A DNA stretch of 64,000 nt. Source: JAWWOL01 sp033851545. Lineage in GTDB: Bacteria > Actinomycetota > Actinomycetes > JAWWOL01. The stretch spans positions 1-64,000 of the forward strand of contig JAWWOO010000026.1 of NCBI GenBank assembly GCA_033851545.1. Direction: 5' to 3'. A model generated the notes under the pieces. It had not been told where the DNA came from and did no database searches. It saw only the letters and a program-made list of their open reading frames with translations. Below, piece after piece: positions 25,677 through 34,356 of the stretch. Positions within the stretch are counted from its first letter, which is position 1. Every line of letters starts with the position of its first letter. The position numbers were made by a program, and so were the translations under genes.

Positions 25677-26846
25677 ATGCCGTCCTCGATCGACCGCCGT
25701 ACGCTCCTCCGCCGCGGGCTGCAGGCCTCCGGCCTGGTCATGACGTTGCCCATCCTCGAGGCCTGCGGGTCCTCCTCGAGCTCGGGTGCCGCCACCTCCG
25801 GCGCCGCTTCCGCCACCTCAGCCGCTGCCAGCACCGGCGCCTCCGCTGCGGCCAGCGCCACGGCCAGCGCGGCGGCGGCAAGCTCGGCGCCTGCCACGAC
25901 CACTGCGGCAGCCAAGGCCTTCGGCACGATCGACTACCGGCTGGCGTGGATAAAGAACGTCGAGTTCGCCGGCACCTACATCGCGGACACCAAGGGCTAC
26001 TACAAGGCCGAGGGCTTCTCCAAGGTCAACCTGATCGCCGGCGGTCCCACCGCACCGCCGATCGAGACCGACGTCGTCACCAAGAAGGCCTTCGTCGGCC
26101 TGAGCGCGCCTGACCTGGTGGCCGCGGCCGTCAAGGCCGGCGCCAAGCTCAAGATCATCGGCGCGCAGTACCAGAAGAACCCGTTCGCGATCATGTCGAT
26201 GACCAAGACGGCCATCAAGACGCCGCAGGACATGATCGGCAAGAAGATCGGCGTCCAGGCGGCGAACGAGTCGGTGTGGAACGCGTTCCTCAAGGCCAAC
26301 AAGATCGACCCGTCCAAGATCACCAAGGTGCCGGTGCAGTTCGACCCGCTGCCGCTCACCACCGGCAGCGTCGACGGGTGGTTCTCCTTCATCACCAACG
26401 AGCCGAACGACCTGCGCGGCAAGGGATTCGACGTCACCACGTTCCTGATGGCCGACCACAACTACCCGCTGGTCAGCGAGTGCTACGTGGTGCTCACCGA
26501 CAACATCTCCGCCCAGGCCGACAAGATCAAGGCCATGTTCCGGGCCGAGATCAAGGGCTGGAAGGACAGCACCGCCGACCCGGCGGAGGGCGCGACGCTG
26601 GCCGCCAACGTCTACGGCAAGGGTCTCGGACTCAAGGCTGCGGAGCAGACCCTGGAGTCCAAGGACCAGAACGCGCTCATCAACAGTGCCGACACCAAGA
26701 AGAACGGTATCTTCACCATCACGCCGGCCCTGATCGCGCAGAACATCGCGACGCTGAAGTTCGCCGGCTTCGACCTGACCGCTGAACAGCTGTTCGACAC
26801 CTCTCTCATCGATGCGGTGTACAAGGAAGACCCGTCCCTCATCTGA
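25677..26846 (+). CDS. ABC transporter substrate-binding lipoprotein, NMT1/SsuA-like
   Basis: A 389-residue binding protein. Its leader combines a twin-Arg-like RRTLLRRGLQASG with a lipobox LEAC-G near residue 31, followed by about 45 residues of Ser/Ala/Thr linker. The mature domain has the NMT1/SsuA pattern: DYRLAWIKNVEFAGTYIAD, GYYKAEGF, and IGVQAANESVWNAFLKANK. Such proteins bind small planar or anionic compounds (pyrimidines, nitrate, sulfonates). Its place between molybdenum-cofactor and 8-oxoguanine genes suggests a purine or purine-derived ligand. An ATPase and two permeases follow on the same strand. Confidence 0.88.
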   Translation: MPSSIDRRTLLRRGLQASGLVMTLPILEACGSSSSSGAATSGAASATSAAASTGASAAASATASAAAASSAPATTTAAAKAFGTIDYRLAWIKNVEFAGTYIADTKGYYKAEGFSKVNLIAGGPTAPPIETDVVTKKAFVGLSAPDLVAAAVKAGAKLKIIGAQYQKNPFAIMSMTKTAIKTPQDMIGKKIGVQAANESVWNAFLKANKIDPSKITKVPVQFDPLPLTTGSVDGWFSFITNEPNDLRGKGFDVTTFLMADHNYPLVSECYVVLTDNISAQADKIKAMFRAEIKGWKDSTADPAEGATLAANVYGKGLGLKAAEQTLESKDQNALINSADTKKNGIFTITPALIAQNIATLKFAGFDLTAEQLFDTSLIDAVYKEDPSLI

Positions 26847-26877
26847 GGGATCTCCCGCAGTTCTCGGATCTCGACCT

Positions 26878-27756
26878 GTGAGGCGTGCCTTGGAAGATCT
26901 CGCGACGTCCACTGCAGCCTCTGCACCGCCCTCGGTTGCTTCCGAAGCAGGCACCACCCTTGCGCAGCCGGGCAGCGGCATCTCGCTGTCCGGGCTGCGC
27001 AAGGACTTCAAGATCGGCCGGCGCACGGTGACCGCGCTCGCGGACACCAACCTCACGACCACCGCCGGCTCGTTCCTCTCGCTGCTCGGGCCGTCCGGTT
27101 GCGGCAAGTCCACCGTGCTGCGCATCCTGGCCGGCCTCGAGACCCAGACGGCTGGCGAGGCACTGCTGCACGGCGAGCCGCCTGACGTGGCCCGCAGCAA
27201 CCACCACCTGGGCATCGCCTTCCAGGACTCGGCGCTGCTGCCCTGGCGCTCGGTCACGGCGAACATCCGGCTGCCGCTCGAGGTCGCCGGCCTCAAGCCC
27301 GGCCCCAGTCTGATCCAGGACCTCGTCCGCCTGGTCGGGCTCGAGGGTTTCGAGAAGGCCCGGCCGGCCCAGCTCTCCGGAGGGATGCGGCAGCGGGTCG
27401 CCATCGCAAGGGCCCTGGTCGTCGAGCCCAAGGTGCTGCTGCTCGACGAGCCGTTCGGCGCCCTGGACGACATGACCAGGCAGCGGCTCAACCTGGAGCT
27501 GCTGCGGATCTGGTCGGCGAGGGCCACGACCACCCTGATGGTGACGCACGGCATCTCCGAGGCGGTGTTCCTCTCCGACGAGGTCGCGGTCATGAGCCCA
27601 CGGCCCGGCCGGGTGATCGAGATCGTCAAGGTCGACCTGCCCAGGCCGCGTACGCCCGAGATGATGCGCAGCCCGGAGTTCCACGCCCACCAGGACCAGC
27701 TCTCCGAGCTGCTGTTCGGCGGCAGCGGCGTCCCGACCAGCGGCGACGACACGTGA
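26878..27756 (+). CDS. ABC transporter ATP-binding protein (SsuB/TauB type)
   Basis: A 292-residue ATPase with Walker A GPSGCGKST, Q-loop FQDSALLPWRSV, signature LSGGMRQR and Walker B VLLLDEPFGALDD, then the switch His in MVTHGISEA. GTG at 26878 is chosen as the first plausible start after the binding-protein stop; an Ala/Ser-rich 40-residue leader precedes the ABC domain, so a later start is possible. It overlaps the first permease gene by 4 bp (GTGA). Confidence 0.92.
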   Translation: MRRALEDLATSTAASAPPSVASEAGTTLAQPGSGISLSGLRKDFKIGRRTVTALADTNLTTTAGSFLSLLGPSGCGKSTVLRILAGLETQTAGEALLHGEPPDVARSNHHLGIAFQDSALLPWRSVTANIRLPLEVAGLKPGPSLIQDLVRLVGLEGFEKARPAQLSGGMRQRVAIARALVVEPKVLLLDEPFGALDDMTRQRLNLELLRIWSARATTTLMVTHGISEAVFLSDEVAVMSPRPGRVIEIVKVDLPRPRTPEMMRSPEFHAHQDQLSELLFGGSGVPTSGDDT

Positions 27757-28568
27757 CCGCCGCTCCAGCCCTGGCAGGTGCGCGGCGGTCCGGCTTCCCG
27801 ACGCTGCCTCGTCAGGTCACCTCGGCGCTGGGCATCGTGGCCATCCTGATGATCTGGGAGGTTCTGGCGGTCACGGTCCTCGCGCACGGTGGCGCCGTGC
27901 CCACCCCGGTCGCGGTGGTCCGCCAGTGGGGCACGGACGGCTGGTCGCTCTACCGGCCCAACGTCGACGCGACGGTGTGGGAGGCGATGCGCGGGTTCTT
28001 CTGGGGCAACCTGCTGGCTTTCGTCCTCGCCGTCGTCGTCATCCTGGTCCCGGTCCTCGAGCGGGTCATCTCCCAGATTGCCGTGGCGTCGTACTGCCTG
28101 CCGGTCATCGCCGTCGGCCCGATCCTCACCGTGGTGCTCAACGGCGATGCCCCGATGGTGGCGCTGTCCGCGATGTCGGTCTTCTTCACGACACTGATCG
28201 GGGTGCTGCTCGGCCTGCGGGCCGCCGACCCGACCAGCCTCGACCTGGTCGCTGCCTACGGCGGCGGCCGGTGGCAGCAGCTGCGCCGGGTGCGCCTCGC
28301 GGCCGCGCTGCCCAGCACGATCGCGGCACTCAAGGTCGCAGCCCCGTCGGCCCTGCTCGGCGCCATCATCGGCGAGTATCTCGGCCGGGTCGACTCCGGC
28401 CTCGGCCTGGCCATGACCATCGCCCAGCAACAGCTCGACGTCGCCCGCACCTGGGGCATCGCCCTGGTCGCCGGCGGCGTCGCCGGTCTCGGCTACGGGC
28501 TGATCGCGCTGGTCGCCCGGTACGCGGTTCCCTGGGCCCGTACGGGCACGACGGGGTCGCCGTCATGA
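27753..28568 (+). CDS. ABC transporter permease (SsuC/TauC type), first
   Basis: A 271-residue permease starting at GTG 27753. It has six hydrophobic helices and the EAA-type loop DLVAAYGGGRWQQLRRVRLAAALPS, followed by the family motif LLGAIIGEYLGRVDSGLG. The gene overlaps its partner permease by ATGA. Two different permeases, rather than a homodimer, form this channel. Confidence 0.9.
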   Translation: MTAAPALAGARRSGFPTLPRQVTSALGIVAILMIWEVLAVTVLAHGGAVPTPVAVVRQWGTDGWSLYRPNVDATVWEAMRGFFWGNLLAFVLAVVVILVPVLERVISQIAVASYCLPVIAVGPILTVVLNGDAPMVALSAMSVFFTTLIGVLLGLRAADPTSLDLVAAYGGGRWQQLRRVRLAAALPSTIAALKVAAPSALLGAIIGEYLGRVDSGLGLAMTIAQQQLDVARTWGIALVAGGVAGLGYGLIALVARYAVPWARTGTTGSPS

Positions 28569-29470
28569 CCGCGCCCGCCGTCCCCGGCACCCGCAGCGTC
28601 CTGACCTCGTCGCAGGCGATCGTCGGCAGCGGGACCGACGGTGCGGACCCGACCACCAGCAGCGGCCAGTTCCTCACGGCGCTGGCCGTGCGCGCCGGCC
28701 GGTCCGCCGTCTCCATGGTCTTCGCCATCGCTGTCCTGCTCGCGGTCTGGCTGGGATTCATCAAGTTCTTCGCGGTCAACCCACTGGTGGCCAAGAGCCC
28801 GATCGACGTCTACCACTACCTGGTCACCGACGCAGACGCCGGCAGCCACTGGTCAACCATCAACGTCGGGCTCGGCCGGACGCTGCTCGACGCGGGCGTG
28901 GGCTTCTCCGCCGGGCTGGTCGTGGCGTTCGTCGTCGCGGTGCTGTTCGTGCTGTCGCAGACGATCGAGGCGGCCTTCCTGCCCATCGCGATGATCATCC
29001 GATCGGTGCCACTGGTCGCCATGACGCCGGTCATCACGCTCGTGTTCGGTCGCGGCCTGCTCGGGACGACAGTTGTCAGCGGGATCGTGGTCTTCTTCCC
29101 GTCGCTCGTCATCATGGTCTTCGGCCTGCGGTCGGCGCCGCGGCAGGCAGCCGACCTCTGCCGTGCCTACGGCGCGAGCCCCTGGATGACCCTGCGCAAG
29201 GTGGCGCTGCCCAGCGCGCTGCCGTCCATCTTCGCCTCGGCCCGGATCGCCGTACCCGGAGCCCTCATCGGCGCGCTGCTGGCCGAATGGCTGGCCACCG
29301 GCAAGGGACTCGGCGCCCAGATGCTCAGCGACGGCGCCACGTTCCTCTACGACGACCTGTGGGCCTCGGTGGTCGTCATCACCGTCACGTCGGTGCTGAT
29401 CTACGCGGCGGTCGGTGTCCTCGAGACCGCCGTCCTGGCCCGCTTCGGACCGGCGCCGACGCGCCGCTGA
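28565..29470 (+). CDS. ABC transporter permease (SsuC/TauC type), second
   Basis: A 301-residue permease with a 45-residue hydrophilic N-terminus, six helices and the EAA loop DLCRAYGASPWMTLRKVALPSALPS. PGALIGALLAEWLATGKGLG is the conserved final-loop motif. ATG at 28565 overlaps the preceding stop. It ends the four-gene importer operon, and a strong inverted repeat follows four bases after the stop. Confidence 0.9.
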   Translation: MTAPAVPGTRSVLTSSQAIVGSGTDGADPTTSSGQFLTALAVRAGRSAVSMVFAIAVLLAVWLGFIKFFAVNPLVAKSPIDVYHYLVTDADAGSHWSTINVGLGRTLLDAGVGFSAGLVVAFVVAVLFVLSQTIEAAFLPIAMIIRSVPLVAMTPVITLVFGRGLLGTTVVSGIVVFFPSLVIMVFGLRSAPRQAADLCRAYGASPWMTLRKVALPSALPSIFASARIAVPGALIGALLAEWLATGKGLGAQMLSDGATFLYDDLWASVVVITVTSVLIYAAVGVLETAVLARFGPAPTRR

Positions 29471-29473
29471 CCT

Positions 29474-29541
29474 CCGTACGAGAGGGGCCTGAGCAGCGCC
29501 TGCCGGGGTGCCAGGGGAGCTCTCAAACCCCTCTCGTACGG
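29474..29541. terminator. Long inverted repeat, bidirectional terminator
   Basis: Perfect 14-bp arms CCGTACGAGAGGGG and CCCCTCTCGTACGG enclose a 40-nt GC-rich loop able to fold further. It lies between the importer operon (+) and the deaminase gene (-), which converge here. Confidence 0.7.
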
Positions 29542-29579
29542 GGCCCCCGCGCAGCCGAACGTTGGTGCCAAGCCATCAG

Positions 29580-30875
29580 CTAGAGATCGAGGCGGCGGGA
29601 AACGGCAGTAAGCGCCCGCCGGGCGGCCGCGAGGTCGAGACCGACCAGCCGGCCGTCGGTGACCACCGGCGAGCCGTCGACCAGCAGGTGGCGGACCTTG
29701 CGATCGGGCCCGAGTACGAGGGCCGTCAGCGCATCCGGCATGTCGGCGATGTCGTCGCCCGGCCAGACCGCGATGTCCGCGCGGTAGCCCGGCTCGAGCA
29801 CCCCGATGTCCGTACGGCCAAGGGCCTTTGCCCCGCCGACCGTGCCAAGACGTAGGGCGTCGAGGGGCCCGAAGTCGGCTGGGCGGCCACTGAGCTGGCG
29901 GGCTGTGTACATCGACTGCCGCAGCTCGGCGAACAGGCCGCCCACCTCGTTGCTGGCGGCACCGTCGACGCCGAGGCCCACCGCTGAGCCGGCCGCCTCG
30001 AGGTCGAGCACCCGGCAATGGCCGGCGGCGAGGCGGTTGTTGGACGAGGGACAGTGCCCGACGCCGACCCCTGCCGCCCCGAGCCTCGACACCTCGTCGT
30101 CGTTGAAGTGGATACCGTGCGCGATCCACACATCGTCAGCGACCCAGCCCAGCTGGTCCATCAGGTCGACGGGCCGCATGCCGAAGCGGGCGAGCACGTC
30201 GTACTCCTCCTCGACCGTCTCCGCCAGGTGCGTGTGCAGCCGCAGGCCGAGACGGCGGGCCAGCGCAGCCGACTCGGTCATCAGCTGCGGCGTGACACTG
30301 AACGGTGAGCAGGGGGCTACGGTGACCACGATGCGGGAGCCGTCGTGCAACCGCGCGGCCACCGACTCCGTGCTGGCCAGGATGGAGTCGAGGTCCTCCA
30401 CGACGCTGTCCGGCGGCAGCCCACCCTGGGACGCCCCGAGGTCCATCGACCCACGAGCGAGGTGGATCCGGACCCCGACCGTGCGCGCTGCTGCCGCGAG
30501 ATGGTCGAACACCGTGTCGTCACCGCGCGGCACGAGGTAGTGGTGGTCGGCCACCGTGCTGCAGCCGCTCAGCGCGAGCTCGGCCAGCCCCACCGTCGCC
30601 GCCGCCCCGACGTCCTCGGGCGACAGCTGCGCCCAGACCGGGTAGAGCGTGGTCAGCCAGCCGAACAGGTCGCAGTCGACCGCCCGGCCGCGCGTCGCCC
30701 ACTGATAGAGATGGTGATGGGTGTTCACCAAACCGGCGGTGATGATGTCGCCGTCGACGCGCAACACCTCGTCGCCGGCCCGCTCGGGCACCTCCCCGAC
30801 GGCCTCGATCACCCCGTCGACCACGGAGATGTCACCGGGCCAGCGGGCACCGCGCAGGACGAGTCGACGGGTCAC
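29580..30875 (-). CDS. 8-oxoguanine deaminase (amidohydrolase family)
   Basis: A 431-residue amidohydrolase of the ATZ/TRZ subgroup. Metal and catalytic motifs are LVNTHHHLYQWATRG, VADHHYLVP, RIHLARGSMDLGASQGG, LRLHTHLAETVEEEYDV, WIAHGIHFNDDE, GHCPSSN and LGVDGAASNE. The RGSMDLG and HHHLYQW features match characterised 8-oxoguanine deaminases more than guanine or cytosine deaminases; this assignment is from memory of the family. The product, urate, would be the uricase substrate. It starts with GTG at 30875 and is divergent from the NCS1 permease. Confidence 0.82.
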   Translation of the reverse strand: MTRRLVLRGARWPGDISVVDGVIEAVGEVPERAGDEVLRVDGDIITAGLVNTHHHLYQWATRGRAVDCDLFGWLTTLYPVWAQLSPEDVGAAATVGLAELALSGCSTVADHHYLVPRGDDTVFDHLAAAARTVGVRIHLARGSMDLGASQGGLPPDSVVEDLDSILASTESVAARLHDGSRIVVTVAPCSPFSVTPQLMTESAALARRLGLRLHTHLAETVEEEYDVLARFGMRPVDLMDQLGWVADDVWIAHGIHFNDDEVSRLGAAGVGVGHCPSSNNRLAAGHCRVLDLEAAGSAVGLGVDGAASNEVGGLFAELRQSMYTARQLSGRPADFGPLDALRLGTVGGAKALGRTDIGVLEPGYRADIAVWPGDDIADMPDALTALVLGPDRKVRHLLVDGSPVVTDGRLVGLDLAAARRALTAVSRRLDL

Positions 30876-30882
30876 GACCGCG

Positions 30883-30888
30883 AGGCTA
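30883..30888 (-). promoter_or_regulatory. Putative -10 box for leaderless deaminase mRNA
   Basis: On the minus strand TAGCCT lies 7 nt before the GTG start at 30875, the spacing at which transcription would begin at or next to the start codon. No ribosome site is visible. Confidence 0.5.
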
Positions 30889-31084
30889 ACCAGATGCTGT
30901 TACGTCGGCGTTTCATCGGCGCGGCCGGCAGCAGCGCAACGACGACGAACAGATGGCGAAATGGTCAAGAACGGGATGGCCTGAGCGCATGAGGAAAACG
31001 TAACACATTGTTGATCTCCGACATATTGCCGAGAAATCGCGTGCCGAGAGGCTCAGCGCCACTAGCCGACACGGGAGGTCCGCA

Positions 31085-32809
31085 GTGACGTCAGAGCTGT
31101 CGAAGTCCACTTCAACCCCGCCGCACGTCCCGCCCTCGTTGCCCCATGAGGCGGTCAAGGAGGAGGCATCCCGCAGCTACAACTCGATGGTCGACAACGA
31201 GACCCTCGAGGACTATTCGCTGCGGTACGCGCCGAAGTCCTTTCGAAAGTGGAGCGAGTTCACGGTCGCGACGACGGCCCTCGGCGGCATCGCCTACCTC
31301 GCCGACTTCGCCATCGGTGCCTCGATCGCGATCACTCATGGCTTTCAGAATGCCCTGGCCTCAGTGCTTGTGGCCGCAGTCGTCATCTTCCTGACCAGCA
31401 TCCCGATCGCCTACTACTCGGCGAAGTTCTCCATCGACATGGACCTGCTGACCCGTGCTGCGGGCTTCGGCTACCTGGGCTCGACCCTCACCTCCATCAT
31501 CTACGCCAGCTTCACCTTCATCTTCTTCGCCCTCGAGGGCTCGATCATGGCGCAGGCCTTCAAGTCCGGCTTCGGGCTGCCGCTGGCCGCGGGCTACATC
31601 CTCGCTTCGCTGGTCGTGCTGCCGCTCGTCGTGTTCGGCATGACGGCTATGGCCAAGCTGCAGGTGTGGACCCAGCCGATCTGGCTGGTGCTGATGTTCG
31701 CCCCGTTCGTCTATGTCGCTTTCGACGACCCGAACAAGTACAGCCAATTCACCCACTTCGGCGGCAGCCGGGGCAGTGCGTCCTTCAGCTGGCTCGGCTT
31801 CGGGCTCGGCATGGGCGTCGCTCTTTCCCTGATCGCGCAGATCGGCGAACAGGTCGACTACCTGCGGTTCATGCCTCAGAAGACCGCACAGAACTCCAAG
31901 AAGTGGTGGGCGGCGGTCATCGCAGCCGGCCCCGGCTGGGTCATCCTCGGCGCGGCCAAGCAGCTCGGCGGCGCGTTCCTCGCGTTCTACGTCGCCAACA
32001 AGGTCGGGCTGACCAAGGCCGGCGAGCCGATCGAGCAATATCTCGGCGGCTTCGGCACCTTCATGACCGCCGGCACTCTGGCCCTTGCCGTCTTCTTCGT
32101 GGTGCTCTCGCAGATCAAGATCAACGTCGTCAACGCCTACTCGGGATCGCTGTCCTGGTCGAACTTCTTCTCCCGGGTGCTGCACTACCACCCGGGCCGG
32201 GTCGTCTGGATCTTCTTCAACGTCGGGATTGCCCTGACCCTGATGGAGATGGGGGTATTCTCCTTCCTCAACACGGTGCTGGGCTTCTATTCCAACGTGG
32301 CCATCGCGTGGATCGGCGCGATCGTGGCCGACCTGGTCATCAACAAGCCGTTCAAGCTGAGCCCGCCGATCATCGAGTTCAAGCGGGCACACCTCTACAA
32401 CTTCAACCCGGTCGGCTTCGGGTCCATGGTGGTGGGCTCGGTCGTCTCGATCCTCGCGTTCTACAACGCCTTCGGCGAGTACGCGCAGGCATTCTCACCG
32501 TTCATCGCCCTCACCCTCGCCTTCGTCCTGTCGCCGATCCTGGCGATCGCCACCAAGGGCAAGTACTACATCGCGCGGGACGACACCATGACCGACCCGC
32601 TGTGGGTGGACGGCCAGCTCTCCGCCGTCACTCATGAGTGCAGCGTCTGTACGACGAGCTTCGAGCGGCCGGACATGGCGAGCTGCCCGTTCCACTCCGG
32701 CTCGATCTGCTCGCTGTGCTGCAGTCTCGAGAAGTCCTGCCACGACATGTGCAAGAAGGGCACCCGGCTGATCGACCTCACGGTCCCCGAAGCCCGGGTC
32801 CCGGGGTGA
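31085..32809 (+). CDS. NCS1-family purine/pyrimidine permease with Cys-rich C-terminal domain
   Basis: A 574-residue transporter of the nucleobase:cation symporter-1 family with about 12 helices (residues 55-500). EDYSLRYAPKSFRKWSEF before helix 1 is a typical NCS1 entry. The last 60 residues form a soluble Cys/His cluster: HECSVCTTSFERPDMASC, then FHSGSICSLCCSLEKSC and CKKG, which looks like a zinc-binding module. GTG at 31085 follows GGGAGGTCC. FmdB and formamidase follow within 11 and 10 bp, so the substrate may be an amide, allantoin or a purine base. Confidence 0.88.
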   Translation: MTSELSKSTSTPPHVPPSLPHEAVKEEASRSYNSMVDNETLEDYSLRYAPKSFRKWSEFTVATTALGGIAYLADFAIGASIAITHGFQNALASVLVAAVVIFLTSIPIAYYSAKFSIDMDLLTRAAGFGYLGSTLTSIIYASFTFIFFALEGSIMAQAFKSGFGLPLAAGYILASLVVLPLVVFGMTAMAKLQVWTQPIWLVLMFAPFVYVAFDDPNKYSQFTHFGGSRGSASFSWLGFGLGMGVALSLIAQIGEQVDYLRFMPQKTAQNSKKWWAAVIAAGPGWVILGAAKQLGGAFLAFYVANKVGLTKAGEPIEQYLGGFGTFMTAGTLALAVFFVVLSQIKINVVNAYSGSLSWSNFFSRVLHYHPGRVVWIFFNVGIALTLMEMGVFSFLNTVLGFYSNVAIAWIGAIVADLVINKPFKLSPPIIEFKRAHLYNFNPVGFGSMVVGSVVSILAFYNAFGEYAQAFSPFIALTLAFVLSPILAIATKGKYYIARDDTMTDPLWVDGQLSAVTHECSVCTTSFERPDMASCPFHSGSICSLCCSLEKSCHDMCKKGTRLIDLTVPEARVPG

Positions 32810-32819
32810 GCCGACGCCC

Positions 32820-33095
32820 ATGCCCTCGTACGAATACCGCTGCCCGTCCTGCGCCGACTTCGTGCTCCGGCGGCCCATGGCGGCAGCGACCGCAGCACCG
32901 GCACCCTGCCCGCAGTGTGGCGCACCCTCGGCGCGCGTGTTCCGCGCGCCGGGGGTGACCCGCACCCCGGCTGCTCTCGGCCGCGCCCTGGCCGGCGCTG
33001 AGTCCAGCGCCGACGCGCCGGCTGTCGTCCGCAGAAGTCCCGGCGCCGTAAAGGGACCTGCCCCGTCGCCGTACCCTCAGCTGCCCAGACCCTAA
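32820..33095 (+). CDS. fmdB: FmdB-type zinc-ribbon protein
   Basis: A 91-residue protein with an N-terminal zinc ribbon: MPSYEYRCPSCADF and CPQCGAPSARVFRAPGVTR, giving two CxxC pairs. The rest is Pro/Ala-rich and probably disordered. FmdB was named as a putative regulator of formamidase in Methylophilus, and the gene lies 9 bp before formamidase here, so the pairing is conserved. Whether it regulates, binds metal for the enzyme, or acts otherwise is not known. Confidence 0.85.
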   Translation: MPSYEYRCPSCADFVLRRPMAAATAAPAPCPQCGAPSARVFRAPGVTRTPAALGRALAGAESSADAPAVVRRSPGAVKGPAPSPYPQLPRP

Positions 33096-33104
33096 GGATC
33101 CGCG

Positions 33105-34352
33105 ATGCCCCAGGTCGTCTTCTCGGTGGACCAGTCGAAGTCGATGCGCGACCAGACGGTACCTGGCCACAACCGCTGGCACCCCGGCATACCGGCTGTG
33201 GCGTGGGTCAAGCCGGGTGACGAGTTCCGGATGGAGTGCAAGGAGTGGACGGACAACCAGATCGGCAACAACGACTCGGCCAACGACGTACGCGACGTCG
33301 ACCTCACCGTGGCGCACATGCTCAGCGGCCCGATCGGCGTCGAGGGTGCCGAGCCGGGCGACCTGCTCGTGCTGGACATCCTCGATCTGGGTCCGGTGCC
33401 GCAGCAGACCGGTCCGGCGCCCGGGCAGGGCTGGGGCTACACCGGCATCTTCGCCAAGACCAACGCCGGCGGCTTCCTGACCGACTACTTTCCTGATGCG
33501 GCAAAGGCGATCTGGGACTTCCACGGTCAGGAGGCCACGTCACGCCACCTGCCGGGTGTCCGCTACACCGGCATCACGCACCCCGGGCTCTTCGGAACGG
33601 CGCCCTCAGCCGACCTGCTGGCCAGGTGGAACGCACGCGAACGGGCACTGATCGCCACCGACCCGTCGCGGGTGCCGGCTCTGGCCCTGCCGCCGCTGAG
33701 CCAGGGCACCCTCGCCGGCGCCCTGTCCGGCTCCGAGTTCGCCACGGTGGCTGAGGAGGGGGCCCGTACGGTGCCTGCCCGGGAGAACGGCGGCAACCAC
33801 GACATCAAGAACTTCACCCGCGGCTCCAGGGTGTTCTATCCCGTCCACGTGCCCGGCGCCCTGCTGTCCGGCGGCGACCTGCACTTCAGCCAGGGTGACG
33901 GTGAGATCACCTTCTGCGGGGCCATCGAGATGGGCGGCTTCATCGACTTCCACGTGGACCTGATCAAGGGCGGGATGGAAACGTACGGCGTGACCACCAA
34001 CCCGATCTTCATGCCCGGCCGCGTGGAGCCGCGCTACACCGAGTTCCTCAGCTTCATCGGGATCTCGGTCGACCATGAGACAGACACCAACCTCTATCTG
34101 GACGCGACACTCGCGTACAAGCGGGCCTGTCTCAACGCGGTGGCCTACCTGCGGAAGTTCGGCTACAGCGGCGAACAGGCCTATCTGTTGCTGGGGTCAG
34201 CGCCGATCGAGGGCCGGATCAGCGGCGTCGTCGACATCCCCAACGCCTGCTGCTCGCTCTACCTGCCGACCGAGATCTTCGACTTCGACATCAAGCCCTC
34301 GTCGGCAGGACCCACCTGGGCCGATCGCGGGTCGTGCGCGCTCACCAGCTGA
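33105..34352 (+). CDS. fmdA: Formamidase
   Basis: A 415-residue member of the acetamidase/formamidase family, which hydrolyses formamide to formate and ammonia. Conserved blocks are HNRWHPGIPAVAWVKPG, ECKEWTDNQIGNNDSAND, DVDLTVAHMLSGPIGVEGAEPGD, PGQGWGYTGIFAKTNAGGFLTD, ENGGNHDIKNFTRGSRVFYP and GDLHFSQGDGEITFCGAIEM. Length is that of FmdA/AmiF2-type enzymes. Formamide can come from heterocycle breakdown, linking it to the purine genes. It converges with the TetR gene four bases away. Confidence 0.94.
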   Translation: MPQVVFSVDQSKSMRDQTVPGHNRWHPGIPAVAWVKPGDEFRMECKEWTDNQIGNNDSANDVRDVDLTVAHMLSGPIGVEGAEPGDLLVLDILDLGPVPQQTGPAPGQGWGYTGIFAKTNAGGFLTDYFPDAAKAIWDFHGQEATSRHLPGVRYTGITHPGLFGTAPSADLLARWNARERALIATDPSRVPALALPPLSQGTLAGALSGSEFATVAEEGARTVPARENGGNHDIKNFTRGSRVFYPVHVPGALLSGGDLHFSQGDGEITFCGAIEMGGFIDFHVDLIKGGMETYGVTTNPIFMPGRVEPRYTEFLSFIGISVDHETDTNLYLDATLAYKRACLNAVAYLRKFGYSGEQAYLLLGSAPIEGRISGVVDIPNACCSLYLPTEIFDFDIKPSSAGPTWADRGSCALTS

Positions 34353-34356
34353 CCGC

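Noticed and set aside
25818..28430. An 870-codon minus-strand open frame over the NMT1-type importer
   Set aside because: It is antisense to a binding protein, ATPase and permease with complete motifs; high GC makes stops rare.
30876..31084. Purine or xanthine riboswitch before the NCS1 permease
   Set aside because: No guanine-class core or matching stems were found; a GTTACG/CGTAAC pair about 100 bp apart is too weak to call.
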